The position numbers and the translations under genes are program-made. Positions 1 to 11,036 of a stretch of 64,000 nt of DNA are shown one piece after another (within the stretch, counting starts at the first letter, position 1; the number at the start of each line of letters is the position of its first letter). The stretch covers positions 91,594-155,593 of the forward strand of contig NZ_PPFX01000002.1 of the NCBI RefSeq assembly GCF_002898515.1, given 5' to 3'. The notes beneath the pieces were generated by a model, which worked only from the letters and a program-made list of their open reading frames with translations, was not told the origin of the DNA and did no database searches. The DNA is from Geothermobacter hydrogeniphilus (GTDB lineage Bacteria; Desulfobacterota; Desulfuromonadia; Desulfuromonadales; Geothermobacteraceae).

Positions 1-164
1 TGGGTCAGGGCGACCAGGCGGTTGGTTTCTCCGGCCATGGCCGAGACGATGACCACCACATCGTTGCCTTTATCATAGGTTTTTGCCACTCGGCGGGCAA
101 CATTGCGGATCCGCTCGACCGTGCCGACCGACGTTCCGCCGTATTTCTGAACCACCAGAGCCAT
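1..164 (-). CDS. lysC: Aspartate kinase, N-terminal part (cut by window edge)
   Basis: Only the first 54 residues are in the window. They carry the aspartokinase nucleotide-binding signature KYGGTSVG at residues 7-14 and the SAMAGETN segment at 41-48. The family phosphorylates aspartate, the first step toward lysine, threonine, methionine and diaminopimelate. The ATG at 164 is preceded by GGAGGACGG at good spacing. The gene follows lpdA after a 48-base gap with no obvious promoter, so read-through from lpdA is likely. The regulatory ACT domains would lie outside the window, so the feedback class cannot be judged. The amino-acid kinase family is clear; the lysC label assumes a monofunctional enzyme. 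Confidence 0.9.
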   Translation of the reverse strand, partial: MALVVQKYGGTSVGTVERIRNVARRVAKTYDKGNDVVVIVSAMAGETNRLVALT

Positions 165-212
165 GGTTCTTCCGTCCTCCCTGAGACCGGCACATGCAGT
201 GACCGGCAACTG

Positions 213-1610
213 TTAACGTTTACGCCGTCCGACCTTGTGAACGGCCTGACCGCTGACATCCTCAGCCGCCTCCTTGACCATCTCCGGAAGGGTCGGGTGA
301 GAATGAATAATTTCACCGAGTTGCTCAGCTGTCAGACCGGCGGCCATGGCGACACCGACCTCGGCAATCAGGGTCGAGGCATCGGCCCCGGCGATCGACG
401 CGCCGAGCAGGCGACCGCTCCTCTTTTCAGCAAGCAGTTTGATTGATCCTTCGGTTTCGCCTTCACAGACCGCCTTGCTGGTCGCCAGGTAAGCGAAGCG
501 GCCGATCGCAACCTCGATCCCCTGCTCCTTGCACTGCTCTTCACTGAGGCCGACCTGGCTGACTTCGGGCAGGGTGAAAATGGAACTCGGCACCACCCGG
601 TAGTCCGCATGCGCCGCCCCCCCCAGAGCGTTGGTCACAGCAATACCGGCCTGGTAGGAAGCAACATGAGCCAGTTGAATGCCGCCGGTCACGTCGCCGA
701 TGGCATAAACATCATCAACGCTGGTGCGCATCTGGTCATCAACCCGAACACAACCACGCTCATCGCGGGCGACGCCGACCTCCTCAAGCCCAAGACCTTC
801 GGTATTGGGTCGCCTGCCGATCGCGATCAGAACTTTTTCCACCTGCAGGACGTCACCGTTTGAAAGAGTCGCCCTGACCCCGCCGTCAATGGTCTCAAGA
901 GACGTGACCGAGGTACCGGTGAGAACCTTGACATCCTGTTTCTGAAAGCTTTTTTCAACCTCCCGTACCGCCTGCCGGTCACTCATCGCCAACAGCCGCG
1001 GCAATGCTTCGACCACCGTCACCCGGCAACCGAAAGTTGAAAAAATACTTGCAAATTCACAACCTATATAGCCTCCACCGACCACCAGCAGGCTTTGCGG
1101 AAGGTTCTTAATAGCAAGAATTCCGGTACTGGTCAAAATATTTTCCTCGTCAACCGGCAGGCTTTTCGGCACCGCCGGCAACGAACCGGTCGCCAGAATA
1201 ATCTTTTTCGCCCGGACATGACCGACCACCCCTCCTCGCCGCACCCGCAAACGTCCCGGACCCTCCAGGGTACCGCGGCCACGAAACAGGTCGACACCAT
1301 GACCCTTGAGCAGTTGTTCAACCCCGCCGACAAGTTTCGCCACCACCTTGTCCTTACGTTCAGCGGCACGGGTATAATCAAAATTGAGCGAAGGGATATC
1401 GATGCCATGATCGGCAGCCTGCCGCAGACGACGCAGCAGGTGGGCGGTACTGAACAGGGCCTTGGTCGGAATACAGCCGCGATTGAGACAGGTTCCGCCA
1501 GCTTTGTCATCTTCAATCACACAGGTCGCCGCGCCGGCACGGGCGGCTTTGATCGCCGCGACGTAACCGCCGGGGCCCGCTCCGACGACTGCGATATCAA
1601 ATTCCTTCAT
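213..1610 (-). CDS. lpdA: Dihydrolipoyl dehydrogenase (E3)
   Basis: A 465-residue flavoprotein that reoxidises dihydrolipoyl groups of 2-oxoacid dehydrogenase or glycine cleavage complexes with NAD+. Visible features are the FAD GxGxxG at 10-15, the redox disulfide Cys41/Cys46 in GGTCLNRGC, the NAD GxGxxG at 178-183, and the C-terminal catalytic His438-Glu443 pair in HSHPTLPE. The ATG at 1610 follows GGAGGAAACG directly; an in-frame upstream extension to 1853 lies inside tsaE and lacks family homology. The 5' end overlaps the tsaE 3' end by 14 bases. No E1 or E2 gene is nearby, so the partner complex is unknown. Closely related disulfide reductases are the main alternative, but the motifs fit E3 well. 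Confidence 0.95.
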   Translation of the reverse strand: MKEFDIAVVGAGPGGYVAAIKAARAGAATCVIEDDKAGGTCLNRGCIPTKALFSTAHLLRRLRQAADHGIDIPSLNFDYTRAAERKDKVVAKLVGGVEQLLKGHGVDLFRGRGTLEGPGRLRVRRGGVVGHVRAKKIILATGSLPAVPKSLPVDEENILTSTGILAIKNLPQSLLVVGGGYIGCEFASIFSTFGCRVTVVEALPRLLAMSDRQAVREVEKSFQKQDVKVLTGTSVTSLETIDGGVRATLSNGDVLQVEKVLIAIGRRPNTEGLGLEEVGVARDERGCVRVDDQMRTSVDDVYAIGDVTGGIQLAHVASYQAGIAVTNALGGAAHADYRVVPSSIFTLPEVSQVGLSEEQCKEQGIEVAIGRFAYLATSKAVCEGETEGSIKLLAEKRSGRLLGASIAGADASTLIAEVGVAMAAGLTAEQLGEIIHSHPTLPEMVKEAAEDVSGQAVHKVGRRKR

Positions 1611-2130
1611 CGTTTCCTCCCTGACAACCCGGCATCTGCGGGCCGTTTTCCGTTTGCCACCTGTTACGGACCTGTTCCAGCCAAGCTCCGGCCAGGCTTC
1701 CCCGGGGGCTGAAGCTGAGCAGACGCTCGTCCTCTTTCTGACCATAACCGAGCCGCAGAAAGATTCCCGGCGGCTGCAGATCCGGGAAACGGTCCAGCCA
1801 CTCAACCAACGTGACGCCATCTCCGTAGAGACAGTCATCAAAGCCGATCTCATCCAGCTCCGTGATATCCGTGAGGCGGTAGAGATCGAAATGAAACAGC
1901 TGCAACCTTCCCGAATAGAGATTGAGCAGGGTATAGGAGGGGCTGGTCACCGGCATCCGCTCCGGGACATCCAAACCGGCAGCCACTCCCTGGGCAAAGC
2001 AGGTTTTTCCCGCCCCCAGTTCACCATTGAGAAACAGCGCCGCCCCCGCCGGAGCAGTCTCGCCGAACATCCGTCCGATACGATGGGTATCCTCCGCGCT
2101 GCGACTGAGCATTTCCCAGCAACAGTTCAT
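1597..2130 (-). CDS. tsaE: tRNA threonylcarbamoyladenosine biosynthesis ATPase TsaE
   Basis: A 177-residue P-loop ATPase that works with TsaB and TsaD to make t6A37 on ANN-decoding tRNAs. The Walker A motif GELGAGKT is at 36-43. It is followed by the TSPSYTLLNLY switch-like segment, FHFDLYRL, and the LVEWLDRF segment typical of this family. The length is slightly above the usual 150-160 residues, with a weakly conserved C-terminal tail that overlaps the lpdA start by 14 bases. The start ATG at 2130 overlaps the 3' end of the CBS-protein gene by 4 bases (ATGA type), which suggests coupled translation. tsaB and tsaD are not in this window. Confidence 0.94.
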   Translation of the reverse strand: MNCCWEMLSRSAEDTHRIGRMFGETAPAGAALFLNGELGAGKTCFAQGVAAGLDVPERMPVTSPSYTLLNLYSGRLQLFHFDLYRLTDITELDEIGFDDCLYGDGVTLVEWLDRFPDLQPPGIFLRLGYGQKEDERLLSFSPRGSLAGAWLEQVRNRWQTENGPQMPGCQGGNDEGI

Positions 2131-2579
2131 AAATTCATCGAGCGAATAATATCAAGCCGGCCGACCACGCCGAGGACATGACGATTGTCATCCACGACCG
2201 GAATCAGGTGAACTTTTTTATCGACCATCATCTGCGCCAATTCGGCAACGGGTGTTTCCGGGCGACAGGTTGGCGGGTCACGACGGCAGATAGCATCAAC
2301 CCGGCGGGCAGTGACCTTCTCGACTTCCTGCCGGAACTCCTTTTCGCTTTCGAGATAGAAAACCCAGTCAAAAATCGAAATTACGGTCGGAATATGCAGG
2401 GGACGGTCCTGCTCGACCAGATCGGTCTGGGTGACGATGCCGAACAGCTTCTTTTGCTCATCGAGCACCGGCAAGGCGTTCTTGTCCAGTTCGACAAACT
2501 TTTTCCCCAGTTCATCAACGCTGGTGTCAGGTGTTACCGTGTAGACTTCGCGGGTCATGATGTCAGCAGCGGTCAGCAT
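2127..2579 (-). CDS. Tandem CBS-domain protein
   Basis: A 150-residue cytoplasmic protein made almost entirely of two CBS motifs, roughly residues 7-57 and 97-150, joined by a helical linker of about 40 residues. The DIMTREVYTVTPDTSVDEL and VVDDNRHVLGVVGRLDI segments are diagnostic of the fold. CBS pairs bind adenosyl ligands such as AMP, ATP or SAM and usually act as sensors. No effector domain is fused, so the target is unknown. The ATG at 2579 has a very strong GAAAGGAGG site, stronger than its neighbours. It sits between nnrDE and tsaE in a tightly packed operon. A link to c-di-AMP or adenylate sensing, given cdaA in the same operon, is only a guess. Confidence 0.85.
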   Translation of the reverse strand: MLTAADIMTREVYTVTPDTSVDELGKKFVELDKNALPVLDEQKKLFGIVTQTDLVEQDRPLHIPTVISIFDWVFYLESEKEFRQEVEKVTARRVDAICRRDPPTCRPETPVAELAQMMVDKKVHLIPVVDDNRHVLGVVGRLDIIRSMNL

Positions 2580-2581
2580 AG

Positions 2582-4132
2582 CTAGCCTCCTTTCAAAGCC
2601 TGGCGGGTCGAGGGAATTTCGGTGGCCAGTTCACCGGCAAGCATGCCGGCATCCCCGATTCGGCAACGCAACCGGTCTGCGGCAGCGCCATGCAGGTAGA
2701 CACCCAGGCGTGCCGCTGCAAAACTGTTCAGTCCTTGGGCAAGCAGTCCACCGATCAGCCCGGTCAAGACATCGCCGCTACCGGCAGTGGCCAGCAGCGG
2801 GTTACCACTGCTGTTGACCGCCCACTCTCCCGAGGGAGAAGCAATCAGCGTCGGTGCCCCCTTGAGGACCACCACCACGCCCCGGCGCATGGCAAAATCA
2901 CGGGCCGCGGACGGTCGGTCGGCTTCAACCTCAGCGACACGTGTTCCCAGCAGACGAGCCATCTCCCCGGGATGCGGCGTCACCACCAGTGGCTCTCCAC
3001 CATGACGACGCAGAATCTCAGTTGCGTCGGCCAGGACATTGAGAGCATCCGCGTCGAGCACCAGGGGGCCCTTCCAGTCACCAAGCAGACGGGTCACCAG
3101 CGACCGGATCGAAGAGGACTGTCCCAAACCGGGCCCGATGGCGAGCGCCTGTTTTCCGACCGTCAGTCGCGACAGCGCATCAGCCGCCGCGGCCGCGATC
3201 TTCCCCTGATCCTCGGCCAACGGTTCCGTCATCGCTTCCGGAACCGCAGCCGCGATAATCGGCTGCTGGCTGCCGGGCGCAGCCACCGAGACCAGCCCAG
3301 CGCCACTGCGCAAACCGGCCTTCGCGGCGAGAACCGCCGCTCCGCTTTTACCTCGGGAACCGGCAACCAGCAGGAGATGCCCGAAAGTGCCCTTGTGTCC
3401 GCAACAGGGACGATCCGGGAGCAGGGAGCGCGCCTCCTCCGCGGTCAACCAAAAGCAACTTTCGTCCAGATCTTCGGCCAGACGTTGCGGGATGCCGATA
3501 TCAACAATACGCAATTCCCCCCGCAACTCGGCACCGGGATGAAGCAGGTGACCGAGTTTCGGCGCGGCAAAGGTTACCGTCACATCGGCCCGGACGGCAC
3601 AACCGAGCTGCCGACCGCTTCCGGCGGCAACTCCCGACGGAATATCGACCGCCACAACCGGTCCCGCGAAAGCGTTGATCCACGCGACGGCCATCGTCGC
3701 ATGGCCGCGCAGATCGGCATTCAAACCGGTGCCGAACAGGGCGTCGACCACCAGTTTCGGCTGACAACGAGCCAGTTCGGTCCGCAGGCTCTCCTCATCG
3801 ACGACGACTGTGATCTTTCCATGGCGATTCCTCAGTGCCCGCAGGTTGACGGCGGCATCACCAACAACCTGATCGGCCTCGGCCAGCAACAGGGTTTCAA
3901 CCTGCCAGCCGCGATCCAGCAGCAACCGGGCAACCACGAAGCCATCACCGCCGTTATTCCCCCTGCCGCACAGAATCAGCACCGGTCCCGGAGAAAGGTC
4001 GGCATACTCATGGCACAGAACATCGGCAACCGCGCGTCCGGCATTTTCCATCAGAACGACGCCCGGCACCCCGATCTCCTCGATGGTGCGCCGATCCAGT
4101 TCGCGCATCTGTTCGGCAGTCAGGACTCGCAT
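2582..4132 (-). CDS. nnr: Bifunctional NAD(P)H-hydrate epimerase / ADP-dependent dehydratase
   Basis: This 516-residue repair enzyme fuses two activities. The N-terminal YjeF_N-type epimerase (about 1-215) shows GRGNNGGDGFV near residues 57-66 and interconverts R- and S-NADHX. The C-terminal ribokinase-like dehydratase (about 240-516) shows GPGLGQSS, VVTPHPGEMARLL and the catalytic GSGD in LATAGSGDVLTGLIGG. Together they repair NAD(P)H damaged by hydration. The ATG at 4132 has GGAGAAG upstream and overlaps the acpS 3' end by 13 bases. The nnr gene beside acpS is a common bacterial arrangement. Length and domain order match the usual fusion (E. coli YjeF type). Confidence 0.94.
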   Translation of the reverse strand: MRVLTAEQMRELDRRTIEEIGVPGVVLMENAGRAVADVLCHEYADLSPGPVLILCGRGNNGGDGFVVARLLLDRGWQVETLLLAEADQVVGDAAVNLRALRNRHGKITVVVDEESLRTELARCQPKLVVDALFGTGLNADLRGHATMAVAWINAFAGPVVAVDIPSGVAAGSGRQLGCAVRADVTVTFAAPKLGHLLHPGAELRGELRIVDIGIPQRLAEDLDESCFWLTAEEARSLLPDRPCCGHKGTFGHLLLVAGSRGKSGAAVLAAKAGLRSGAGLVSVAAPGSQQPIIAAAVPEAMTEPLAEDQGKIAAAAADALSRLTVGKQALAIGPGLGQSSSIRSLVTRLLGDWKGPLVLDADALNVLADATEILRRHGGEPLVVTPHPGEMARLLGTRVAEVEADRPSAARDFAMRRGVVVVLKGAPTLIASPSGEWAVNSSGNPLLATAGSGDVLTGLIGGLLAQGLNSFAAARLGVYLHGAAADRLRCRIGDAGMLAGELATEIPSTRQALKGG

Positions 4133-4524
4133 GACTTCTCCAGTATAACAGTTGCCATGGCGTAATCACCGTCATGGCTGTAGGAGAGTACCGGCGGCAG
4201 CAACCCGCGCTCCGCCTGCAGTTCGGCCGCCGTTCCCGTCAGGACAAAGGATGGTTTTCCCAGCGCGTCACGAACCACCTCCATATCCTGCCAACTGAGC
4301 CCCTGACGCAGGCCAAGGCCATAAGCCTTAAGCAGTGCCTCCTTGGCGGCGAAGCGGGCGGCGAAGTGGCGGGCCGGAACCGCCCGGGCCAGGCAGTCAT
4401 CCCGTTCCGAAGCGGTGAAAAGCCGCCCCAGGACCGCCCTGGCCGGGTCGGCAAGCAATTTTTCAAAACGGGAAATGCGAACCAGGTCGACGCCCAACCC
4501 GGCAATGGAAGATGTGAGCTGCAT
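4120..4524 (-). CDS. acpS: Holo-[acyl-carrier-protein] synthase
   Basis: A 134-residue phosphopantetheinyl transferase that moves the 4'-phosphopantetheine arm from CoA to apo-ACP for fatty acid synthesis. The metal-binding motif GLGVDLVRISRFEKLL near the N-terminus and FAAKEALLKAYG in the middle are the two family signatures, holding the acidic ligands and the catalytic Lys. The length is typical of the trimeric AcpS class. The ATG overlaps the pdxJ stop codon by one base (TGATG), so the two are translationally coupled, and the 3' end overlaps nnr by 13 bases. The pdxJ-acpS pairing is widely conserved, including in E. coli. Confidence 0.95.
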   Translation of the reverse strand: MQLTSSIAGLGVDLVRISRFEKLLADPARAVLGRLFTASERDDCLARAVPARHFAARFAAKEALLKAYGLGLRQGLSWQDMEVVRDALGKPSFVLTGTAAELQAERGLLPPVLSYSHDGDYAMATVILEKSCES

Positions 4525-5237
4525 CAGCTGATCAACGCCAGCATCTCACGCACCGCGCGCTCCATGCCGACCAGCACCGCCCTGGAGATGATGCTGTGAC
4601 CGATATTGAATTCATGAAACCCGCTCAGCGCCGCCACTTTATCGACGTTCTGGTAATTGAGACCATGTCCGGCGTTGACCCCAAGGCCAAGCTTGCGCCC
4701 GGCCCGCAGGGCGGTTTCGATCTTCTCCAGTTCCTGACGGCGAAGCTGGTCGGTACGTGCCTCGCAATAGGATCCTGTATGGATTTCGATAAAGTCGGCG
4801 CCGGCCCGATGGGCCGCCTTGACCTGTTCTATATCAGGGTCGATGAAAAGGCTGACACTGATACCGGCCTGCCGCAGAAGACCGGTCTGTTTCTTGATCA
4901 GGTTTCGATGCAGGCAAACATCCAGCCCGCCCTCGGTGGTCAATTCCTCACGTTTTTCCGGAACCAGAGTGGCACTGTCGGGAAGAATATCAAGCGCGAT
5001 GCCGACCATCTCGTCCGTTGCCGCCATCTCCAGATTGAGCCGTGACTGCACTGTCTGTCGAAGCAGGCGCACGTCACGGTCCTGGATATGGCGGCGATCT
5101 TCGCGCAGATGGACGGTGATACCGTGGGCTCCGGCAAGTTCCGCCAGAGACGCGGCGATAACCGGGTCGGGTTCACTGACGCCACGGGCCTGACGCACCG
5201 TGGCAACATGATCAACATTGACGCCTAGTTTTGCCAC
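4524..5237 (-). CDS. pdxJ: Pyridoxine 5'-phosphate synthase
   Basis: A TIM-barrel enzyme of 237 residues that condenses 1-deoxyxylulose 5-phosphate with 3-amino-2-oxopropyl phosphate in DXP-dependent vitamin B6 synthesis. Signatures include [16 protein letters not shown] at the N-terminus, [10 protein letters not shown] and [15 protein letters not shown] chose the GTG at 5237: GAGGAGGC sits 8 bases upstream and the conserved sequence begins exactly there. A longer frame reaching 5294 would run into glmM. The gene starts 4 bases after the glmM stop. Product PLP serves, among others, the TrpB enzymes encoded in this window. Confidence 0.95.
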   Translation of the reverse strand: MAKLGVNVDHVATVRQARGVSEPDPVIAASLAELAGAHGITVHLREDRRHIQDRDVRLLRQTVQSRLNLEMAATDEMVGIALDILPDSATLVPEKREELTTEGGLDVCLHRNLIKKQTGLLRQAGISVSLFIDPDIEQVKAAHRAGADFIEIHTGSYCEARTDQLRRQELEKIETALRAGRKLGLGVNAGHGLNYQNVDKVAALSGFHEFNIGHSIISRAVLVGMERAVREMLALIS

Positions 5238-5241
5238 TGGA

Positions 5242-6609
5242 TCAAGCCTCCTCTTCCACGCCGATTTCATTTTTGACCATGACCGCGATGTCATTTGCCA
5301 TTTCGGCGATCTGCCGTTTGTCAGATCCTTCCAGCATAATCCGCAGCAACGGTTCGGTACCTGAATAACGGATCAATACCCGCCCTTCCCGACCGAGCTT
5401 TTTTTCCACTGCGGCAACAGTTTTCCGTACACCGGGACATTCTGAAAGATCGCGTCTTTCGGCAACCCGGACGTTGACCAGTACCTGCGGCAGAGCGGTC
5501 ATCACCCGGGCAAGTTCCGAGAGTCTGCGCCCACTGCGCTGCATGATCGCCAGCACCTGCAACGCGGAGAGCATACCGTCGCCAGTGGTATTGTGATCAA
5601 GAAAAATCATGTGCCCCGACTGCTCGCCACCGAAATTATAGCCGTTACGGCGCATCTCCTCGACCACGTAGCGGTCGCCGACGGCGGTACGGACCATCCT
5701 GCCGCCGGCCTTGCGCATCGCCAGTTCGAGGCCGAGATTGCTCATCACCGTCGCCACCAGCGTTTTATTGGCCAGGGTTCCGGAGTCCAGCATCCGAATG
5801 GCGCAGATCGCCATAATATGGTCTCCGTCGACCTCGTTACCGAATTCATCGACAAAGATAACCCGGTCGGCGTCACCATCCAGGGCAATACCGAGATCAG
5901 CCCGGTGCTCGCGCACCGCTTCGGCAATCCCTTCGGGATGAAGGCTGCCGCAACCGGCATTGATATTGGTCCCGTCCGGAGACACCCCGAGACGAACCAC
6001 CTCCGCCCCAAGTTCCTCAAGCACCGCCGGTGCGACCTTGTAGGCGGCGCCATGGGCGCAATCAAGGACAATTTTAAGGCCCTTAAGGTCAAGATCACGG
6101 GGGAAGGAATTTTTCAGGAAGACGATGTAACGGCCGCCGGCATCATCGATACGGAAGGCCTTGCCGACCTCGGCGGCAATCGGTCGCAGGGCATCGATCT
6201 TTTTCGAGAAAATCAGATCTTCGATACTCAGTTCCTGCTCATCGGGAAGTTTAAATCCGTCGCCGGAAAAAAACTTGATGCCGTTATCCTGATAGGGGTT
6301 GTGAGAAGCGGAAATCACCACCCCGGCATCGGCCCGCATCGACGAGGTGATAAAGGCAATACCCGGTGTCGGCAGGGGCCCGACCAGCAACACGTCAACG
6401 CCCATGGAACAGATCCCGGCGGCAAGGGCATTCTCGATCATATAACCTGAAAGACGGGTATCCTTGCCGATGACGATTCGATGTCGCTTCACACCGTCCT
6501 TGAAAATATAGGCCACCGCCCGTCCGAGCTGCATGGCGATTTCACTGGTCATCGGGTGGATATTGGCAACGCCGCGCACACCGTCGGTGCCGAACAACTT
6601 CTTCTTCAT
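5242..6609 (-). CDS. glmM: Phosphoglucosamine mutase
   Basis: A 455-residue alpha-D-phosphohexomutase that converts glucosamine-6-phosphate to glucosamine-1-phosphate, the route to UDP-GlcNAc, peptidoglycan and LPS. The phospho-acceptor Ser102 lies in [12 protein letters not shown], and the Mg-binding loop DGDADR is at 244-249. The C-terminal phosphate-binding segment [12 protein letters not shown] is present. The ATG at 6609 overlaps the cdaR stop (ATGA). Position directly downstream of cdaA-cdaR repeats the cluster known from Firmicutes, where GlmM binds and restrains the diadenylate cyclase. Whether that holds here is inference. Confidence 0.96.
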   Translation of the reverse strand: MKKKLFGTDGVRGVANIHPMTSEIAMQLGRAVAYIFKDGVKRHRIVIGKDTRLSGYMIENALAAGICSMGVDVLLVGPLPTPGIAFITSSMRADAGVVISASHNPYQDNGIKFFSGDGFKLPDEQELSIEDLIFSKKIDALRPIAAEVGKAFRIDDAGGRYIVFLKNSFPRDLDLKGLKIVLDCAHGAAYKVAPAVLEELGAEVVRLGVSPDGTNINAGCGSLHPEGIAEAVREHRADLGIALDGDADRVIFVDEFGNEVDGDHIMAICAIRMLDSGTLANKTLVATVMSNLGLELAMRKAGGRMVRTAVGDRYVVEEMRRNGYNFGGEQSGHMIFLDHNTTGDGMLSALQVLAIMQRSGRRLSELARVMTALPQVLVNVRVAERRDLSECPGVRKTVAAVEKKLGREGRVLIRYSGTEPLLRIMLEGSDKRQIAEMANDIAVMVKNEIGVEEEA

Positions 6610-7358
6610 TTTGCGTCCTGTTTTTTGCCGGCGGAGCCCTTGGCGCCGCCGGCGGATTCGGCATCACCGGCAGTTTCGGCCGGAACCTTTTCCACCAGGT
6701 TGCCCTCCGGCTCAGGAGGTCCCTTAATTGTGACCTGCACTTCAACGGCCGCCTGTCCGGTCAGCCTGGTATAGGTGCCGCGGTAAGCAATCGGCACCAT
6801 CAGCGTAAAACTCTCTTTGACTCCGGCCAGATCAACCGGCTCGGTCTGGACCTGGTGGACATTTTTCAGTTCGCTCTCGGCGCCCTCGATCGTAACCTTT
6901 GACGGTTTGATACTGACCTTGACCAGTTTGTAGCCTTCGGGCGGTTCACCGCTGACGGCCACCTTAACCGGAACACTCTTCTTTTTAACCCGTTCCAGTT
7001 TGACATCGACATAGGATGGAGAGAGTCGCGTGACACGCAACGCGCTGGGGATATTAAGCCGTTCATCAAGACGTTTAAAGGAAGTGATTCCCGGTTCCAG
7101 GCCCTTCAGATCGACAGAAATACTGACATCCTGCGGGCTGAGATTCATCAGCAGGGTACGTGGCCCACTGATACGCACATCGATCAGGTTCGGCACTTCA
7201 TTGGCAATCATCATCCCCTTTGGAATATTGCCGAGGTTGAGGGGGACGGAGAGGCCGATTTCCTGTCGCCGTTCTCCCATGACAAAAAACCACAGAACCA
7301 GAGCGAATATCAGTGAAATCAGTTTCAGGAACCAGTTTTGCGCCAGGCTACTCAGCAT
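6606..7358 (-). CDS. cdaR: YbbR-domain membrane protein (CdaR-like)
   Basis: A 250-residue protein with one N-terminal membrane segment (about 12-28, [16 protein letters not shown]) followed by extracytoplasmic YbbR repeats (about 30-215) and a Gly/Ala/Lys-rich tail. In Firmicutes the YbbR protein CdaR binds the membrane diadenylate cyclase CdaA and modulates it. The repeats here are recognisable by the IDVRISGP and [17 protein letters not shown] segments. The gene starts 3 bases after the cdaA stop and overlaps glmM by 4 bases, so the three are coupled. The C-terminal tail is low complexity and probably disordered. Confidence 0.85.
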   Translation of the reverse strand: MLSSLAQNWFLKLISLIFALVLWFFVMGERRQEIGLSVPLNLGNIPKGMMIANEVPNLIDVRISGPRTLLMNLSPQDVSISVDLKGLEPGITSFKRLDERLNIPSALRVTRLSPSYVDVKLERVKKKSVPVKVAVSGEPPEGYKLVKVSIKPSKVTIEGAESELKNVHQVQTEPVDLAGVKESFTLMVPIAYRGTYTRLTGQAAVEVQVTIKGPPEPEGNLVEKVPAETAGDAESAGGAKGSAGKKQDAK

Positions 7359-7361
7359 AAA

Positions 7362-8162
7362 TCACCGTTTTTTCGGGGATTTCCGGGTCTTGCGATCCTT
7401 CGGCTCCAGCAGTTTCTTCAACACCCGTTTCAAGCCGTTAGAGTCGAGATCACGGGTAATCCGCCCCCCGATAACCACCGAAATCTTGCCGGTTTCCTCC
7501 GACACGACAATCGCCAGAGCATCGACCAGTTCGGTGAGCCCGATAGCGGCGCGATGCCGGGTTCCGAGGGCCTTGCTGACAGTGGTATCCTGGGTCAGCG
7601 GCAAAAAGCAGCCGGCACGTTTCAGGCGTCCCTCCTGCAGGATCAGGGCGCCGTCGTGAATCGGGGCCTTGGGATTGAAGATGGAAATGATAAGCTCGCA
7701 ATTGACCTGGGCGTCAATCTCGACACCAACCTCAAGAAAATCGTTGAGCCCGGTTTCACGTTCGATGACGATCAGCGCGCCGATGCGTTTGCCGGCCATA
7801 ATGACGCAGGCCTTGACCAGCTCCTCCATGATCGCGCTCTCTTCCCGATACGACATGTCGGCAAAAAAGGGATTCCGGCCGACGTGAATCAACGCCCGCC
7901 GGATATCATTCTGGAAGATGACAACGATGACCAGAATGATTGAAGAAAGGAAATTATCGAGCAACCAGTGCAGGGTATAGAGCCCGGAGGCCTGGGAGAC
8001 GACATAGACGATCAGAACGACCGCCAGGCCGAGCAGCATCTGCACCGCACGGGTGCCTTTGATCAACAGGATGATGCGATAGATAATAAACGCCACCAGC
8101 CCGATATCGAGTGCATCGAGCAACCAGCGAAAATCATGCAGTGCGTCAATCAGACCGCCCAT
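7362..8162 (-). CDS. cdaA: Membrane diadenylate cyclase (c-di-AMP synthase)
   Basis: A 266-residue DisA_N-family cyclase that makes cyclic di-AMP from two ATP. Three hydrophobic segments lie between residues 15 and 90, followed by the catalytic domain with DGA at 170-172 (in PIHDGALIL) and RHR at 202-204 (in TRHRAAIG), the two signature motifs. The protein therefore looks catalytically intact. The ATG at 8162 has GGAG 4 bases upstream. The order cdaA-cdaR-glmM matches the Firmicutes cluster. c-di-AMP typically controls potassium and osmolyte transport and wall homeostasis; no receptor is evident in this window. Confidence 0.93.
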   Translation of the reverse strand: MGGLIDALHDFRWLLDALDIGLVAFIIYRIILLIKGTRAVQMLLGLAVVLIVYVVSQASGLYTLHWLLDNFLSSIILVIVVIFQNDIRRALIHVGRNPFFADMSYREESAIMEELVKACVIMAGKRIGALIVIERETGLNDFLEVGVEIDAQVNCELIISIFNPKAPIHDGALILQEGRLKRAGCFLPLTQDTTVSKALGTRHRAAIGLTELVDALAIVVSEETGKISVVIGGRITRDLDSNGLKRVLKKLLEPKDRKTRKSPKKR

Positions 8163-8204
8163 GGGGCTCCATCCTGTGCAGCAGAGAAATAACGGGAATC
8201 ATTC

Positions 8205-8223
8205 GTCCCGAGCGTAACGGGAC
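8205..8223 (-). other. Small hairpin between folP and cdaA
   Basis: A 6-bp perfect stem (GTCCCG / CGGGAC) with a 7-base loop in the 70-base gap after folP. No T-tract follows, so it is not a convincing intrinsic terminator. It may be an RNA processing or stability element, or chance. Confidence 0.3.
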
Positions 8224-8232
8224 ACGGGCGAC

Positions 8233-9104
8233 CTAAAAGACAACGGGATCGCGACAAACCGCCCAGGCCATCAGCGCCGTCTGGCGTGCCGCGGCGACAT
8301 CATGCACCCGGTGCAGCATGGCACCCCGGCTGACTCCCAGTGCCACCGTCGCCAGGGTTCCGGCAAGGCGCTGCTCCGGATCCTGCTGGTCGAGTATCCG
8401 ACCGATAAAACTCTTGCGTGAAGTCCCCAGGAGAATCGGCACTCCAAGACACCGCAACTCGGAAAGGCGGCGCAGAAGTTCAAGATTTCCGGTCACATCT
8501 TTGCCGAAACCAATACCGGGATCAACCGCCAGCTTTGCATGGGGAACTCCGGCAGCCTCGGCCTGATCCATAGCCCGACGCAGAAAGGCAACAACTTCAC
8601 CTAAGAGATCATCGTAGCCGGTTTGCTGCTGCATCCGATCCGGGCGCGCCGGGGTGTGCATCAGAAACAGCCCGGCTCCGGCAGCGGCAACCACCTGAGC
8701 CATCTCGGCATCAAAACTGAGACCGCTGATATCGTTGACGAAATGAGCACCGGCGGCAAGGCATTCGCGTGCCACTCGACTCTTGCTGGTATCAACCGAA
8801 ATGATCGGCCCAAGCCGCCCGACAAGGGCCTCGACCACCGGCACAACCCGGGCCAGTTCTTCCTCTTCGCTGACAACCGCGGCACCGGGACGGGTACTTT
8901 CGCCGCCGACATCGATCAGGTCGACGCCTTCAGCCAACATTCGTTCCGCATGGCGCAGAGCCCCATCCAGACCAGTGTAACAGCCGCCGTCATAAAAGGA
9001 ATCAGGGGTCAGATTGAGAATCCCCATGATTCGCGGGCGATCAAGCTGAATCCGACACTCTCTACCCTCAAGGACAGGGGCCGGAGCCTGTGCAAGGAAG
9101 GGCA

Positions 9105-9105
<1 letters not shown>
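8233..9105 (-). CDS. folP: Dihydropteroate synthase
   Basis: A 290-residue TIM-barrel enzyme that joins p-aminobenzoate to 6-hydroxymethyl-dihydropterin diphosphate in folate synthesis; it is the sulfonamide target. The pterin and diphosphate loops are clear: MGILNLTPDSFYDGG (27-41) and DVGGESTRPG (65-74). The phosphate-binding GTSRKSFIGR lies in the C-terminal third. An N-terminal extension of about 25 residues precedes the core. The ATG overlaps the ftsH stop by one base. The ftsH-folP-glmM succession is also found in E. coli, so the neighbourhood is an old one; folC, the next folate enzyme, lies in another operon of this window. Confidence 0.95.
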
Positions 9106-10970
<1,865 letters not shown>

Positions 10971-11036
10971 GGTACCCCCTAGGTGGCGTAGCGACAGGAA
11001 TGCGCTCTTCCTCAAGCGCTTAATGATCCGGAAAAC

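Noticed and set aside
5..316. A minus-strand frame of 103 codons at the window start
   Set aside because: It overlaps lysC and the lpdA 3' end in a different frame; the lysC frame carries the KYGGTSVG motif, this one carries nothing recognisable.
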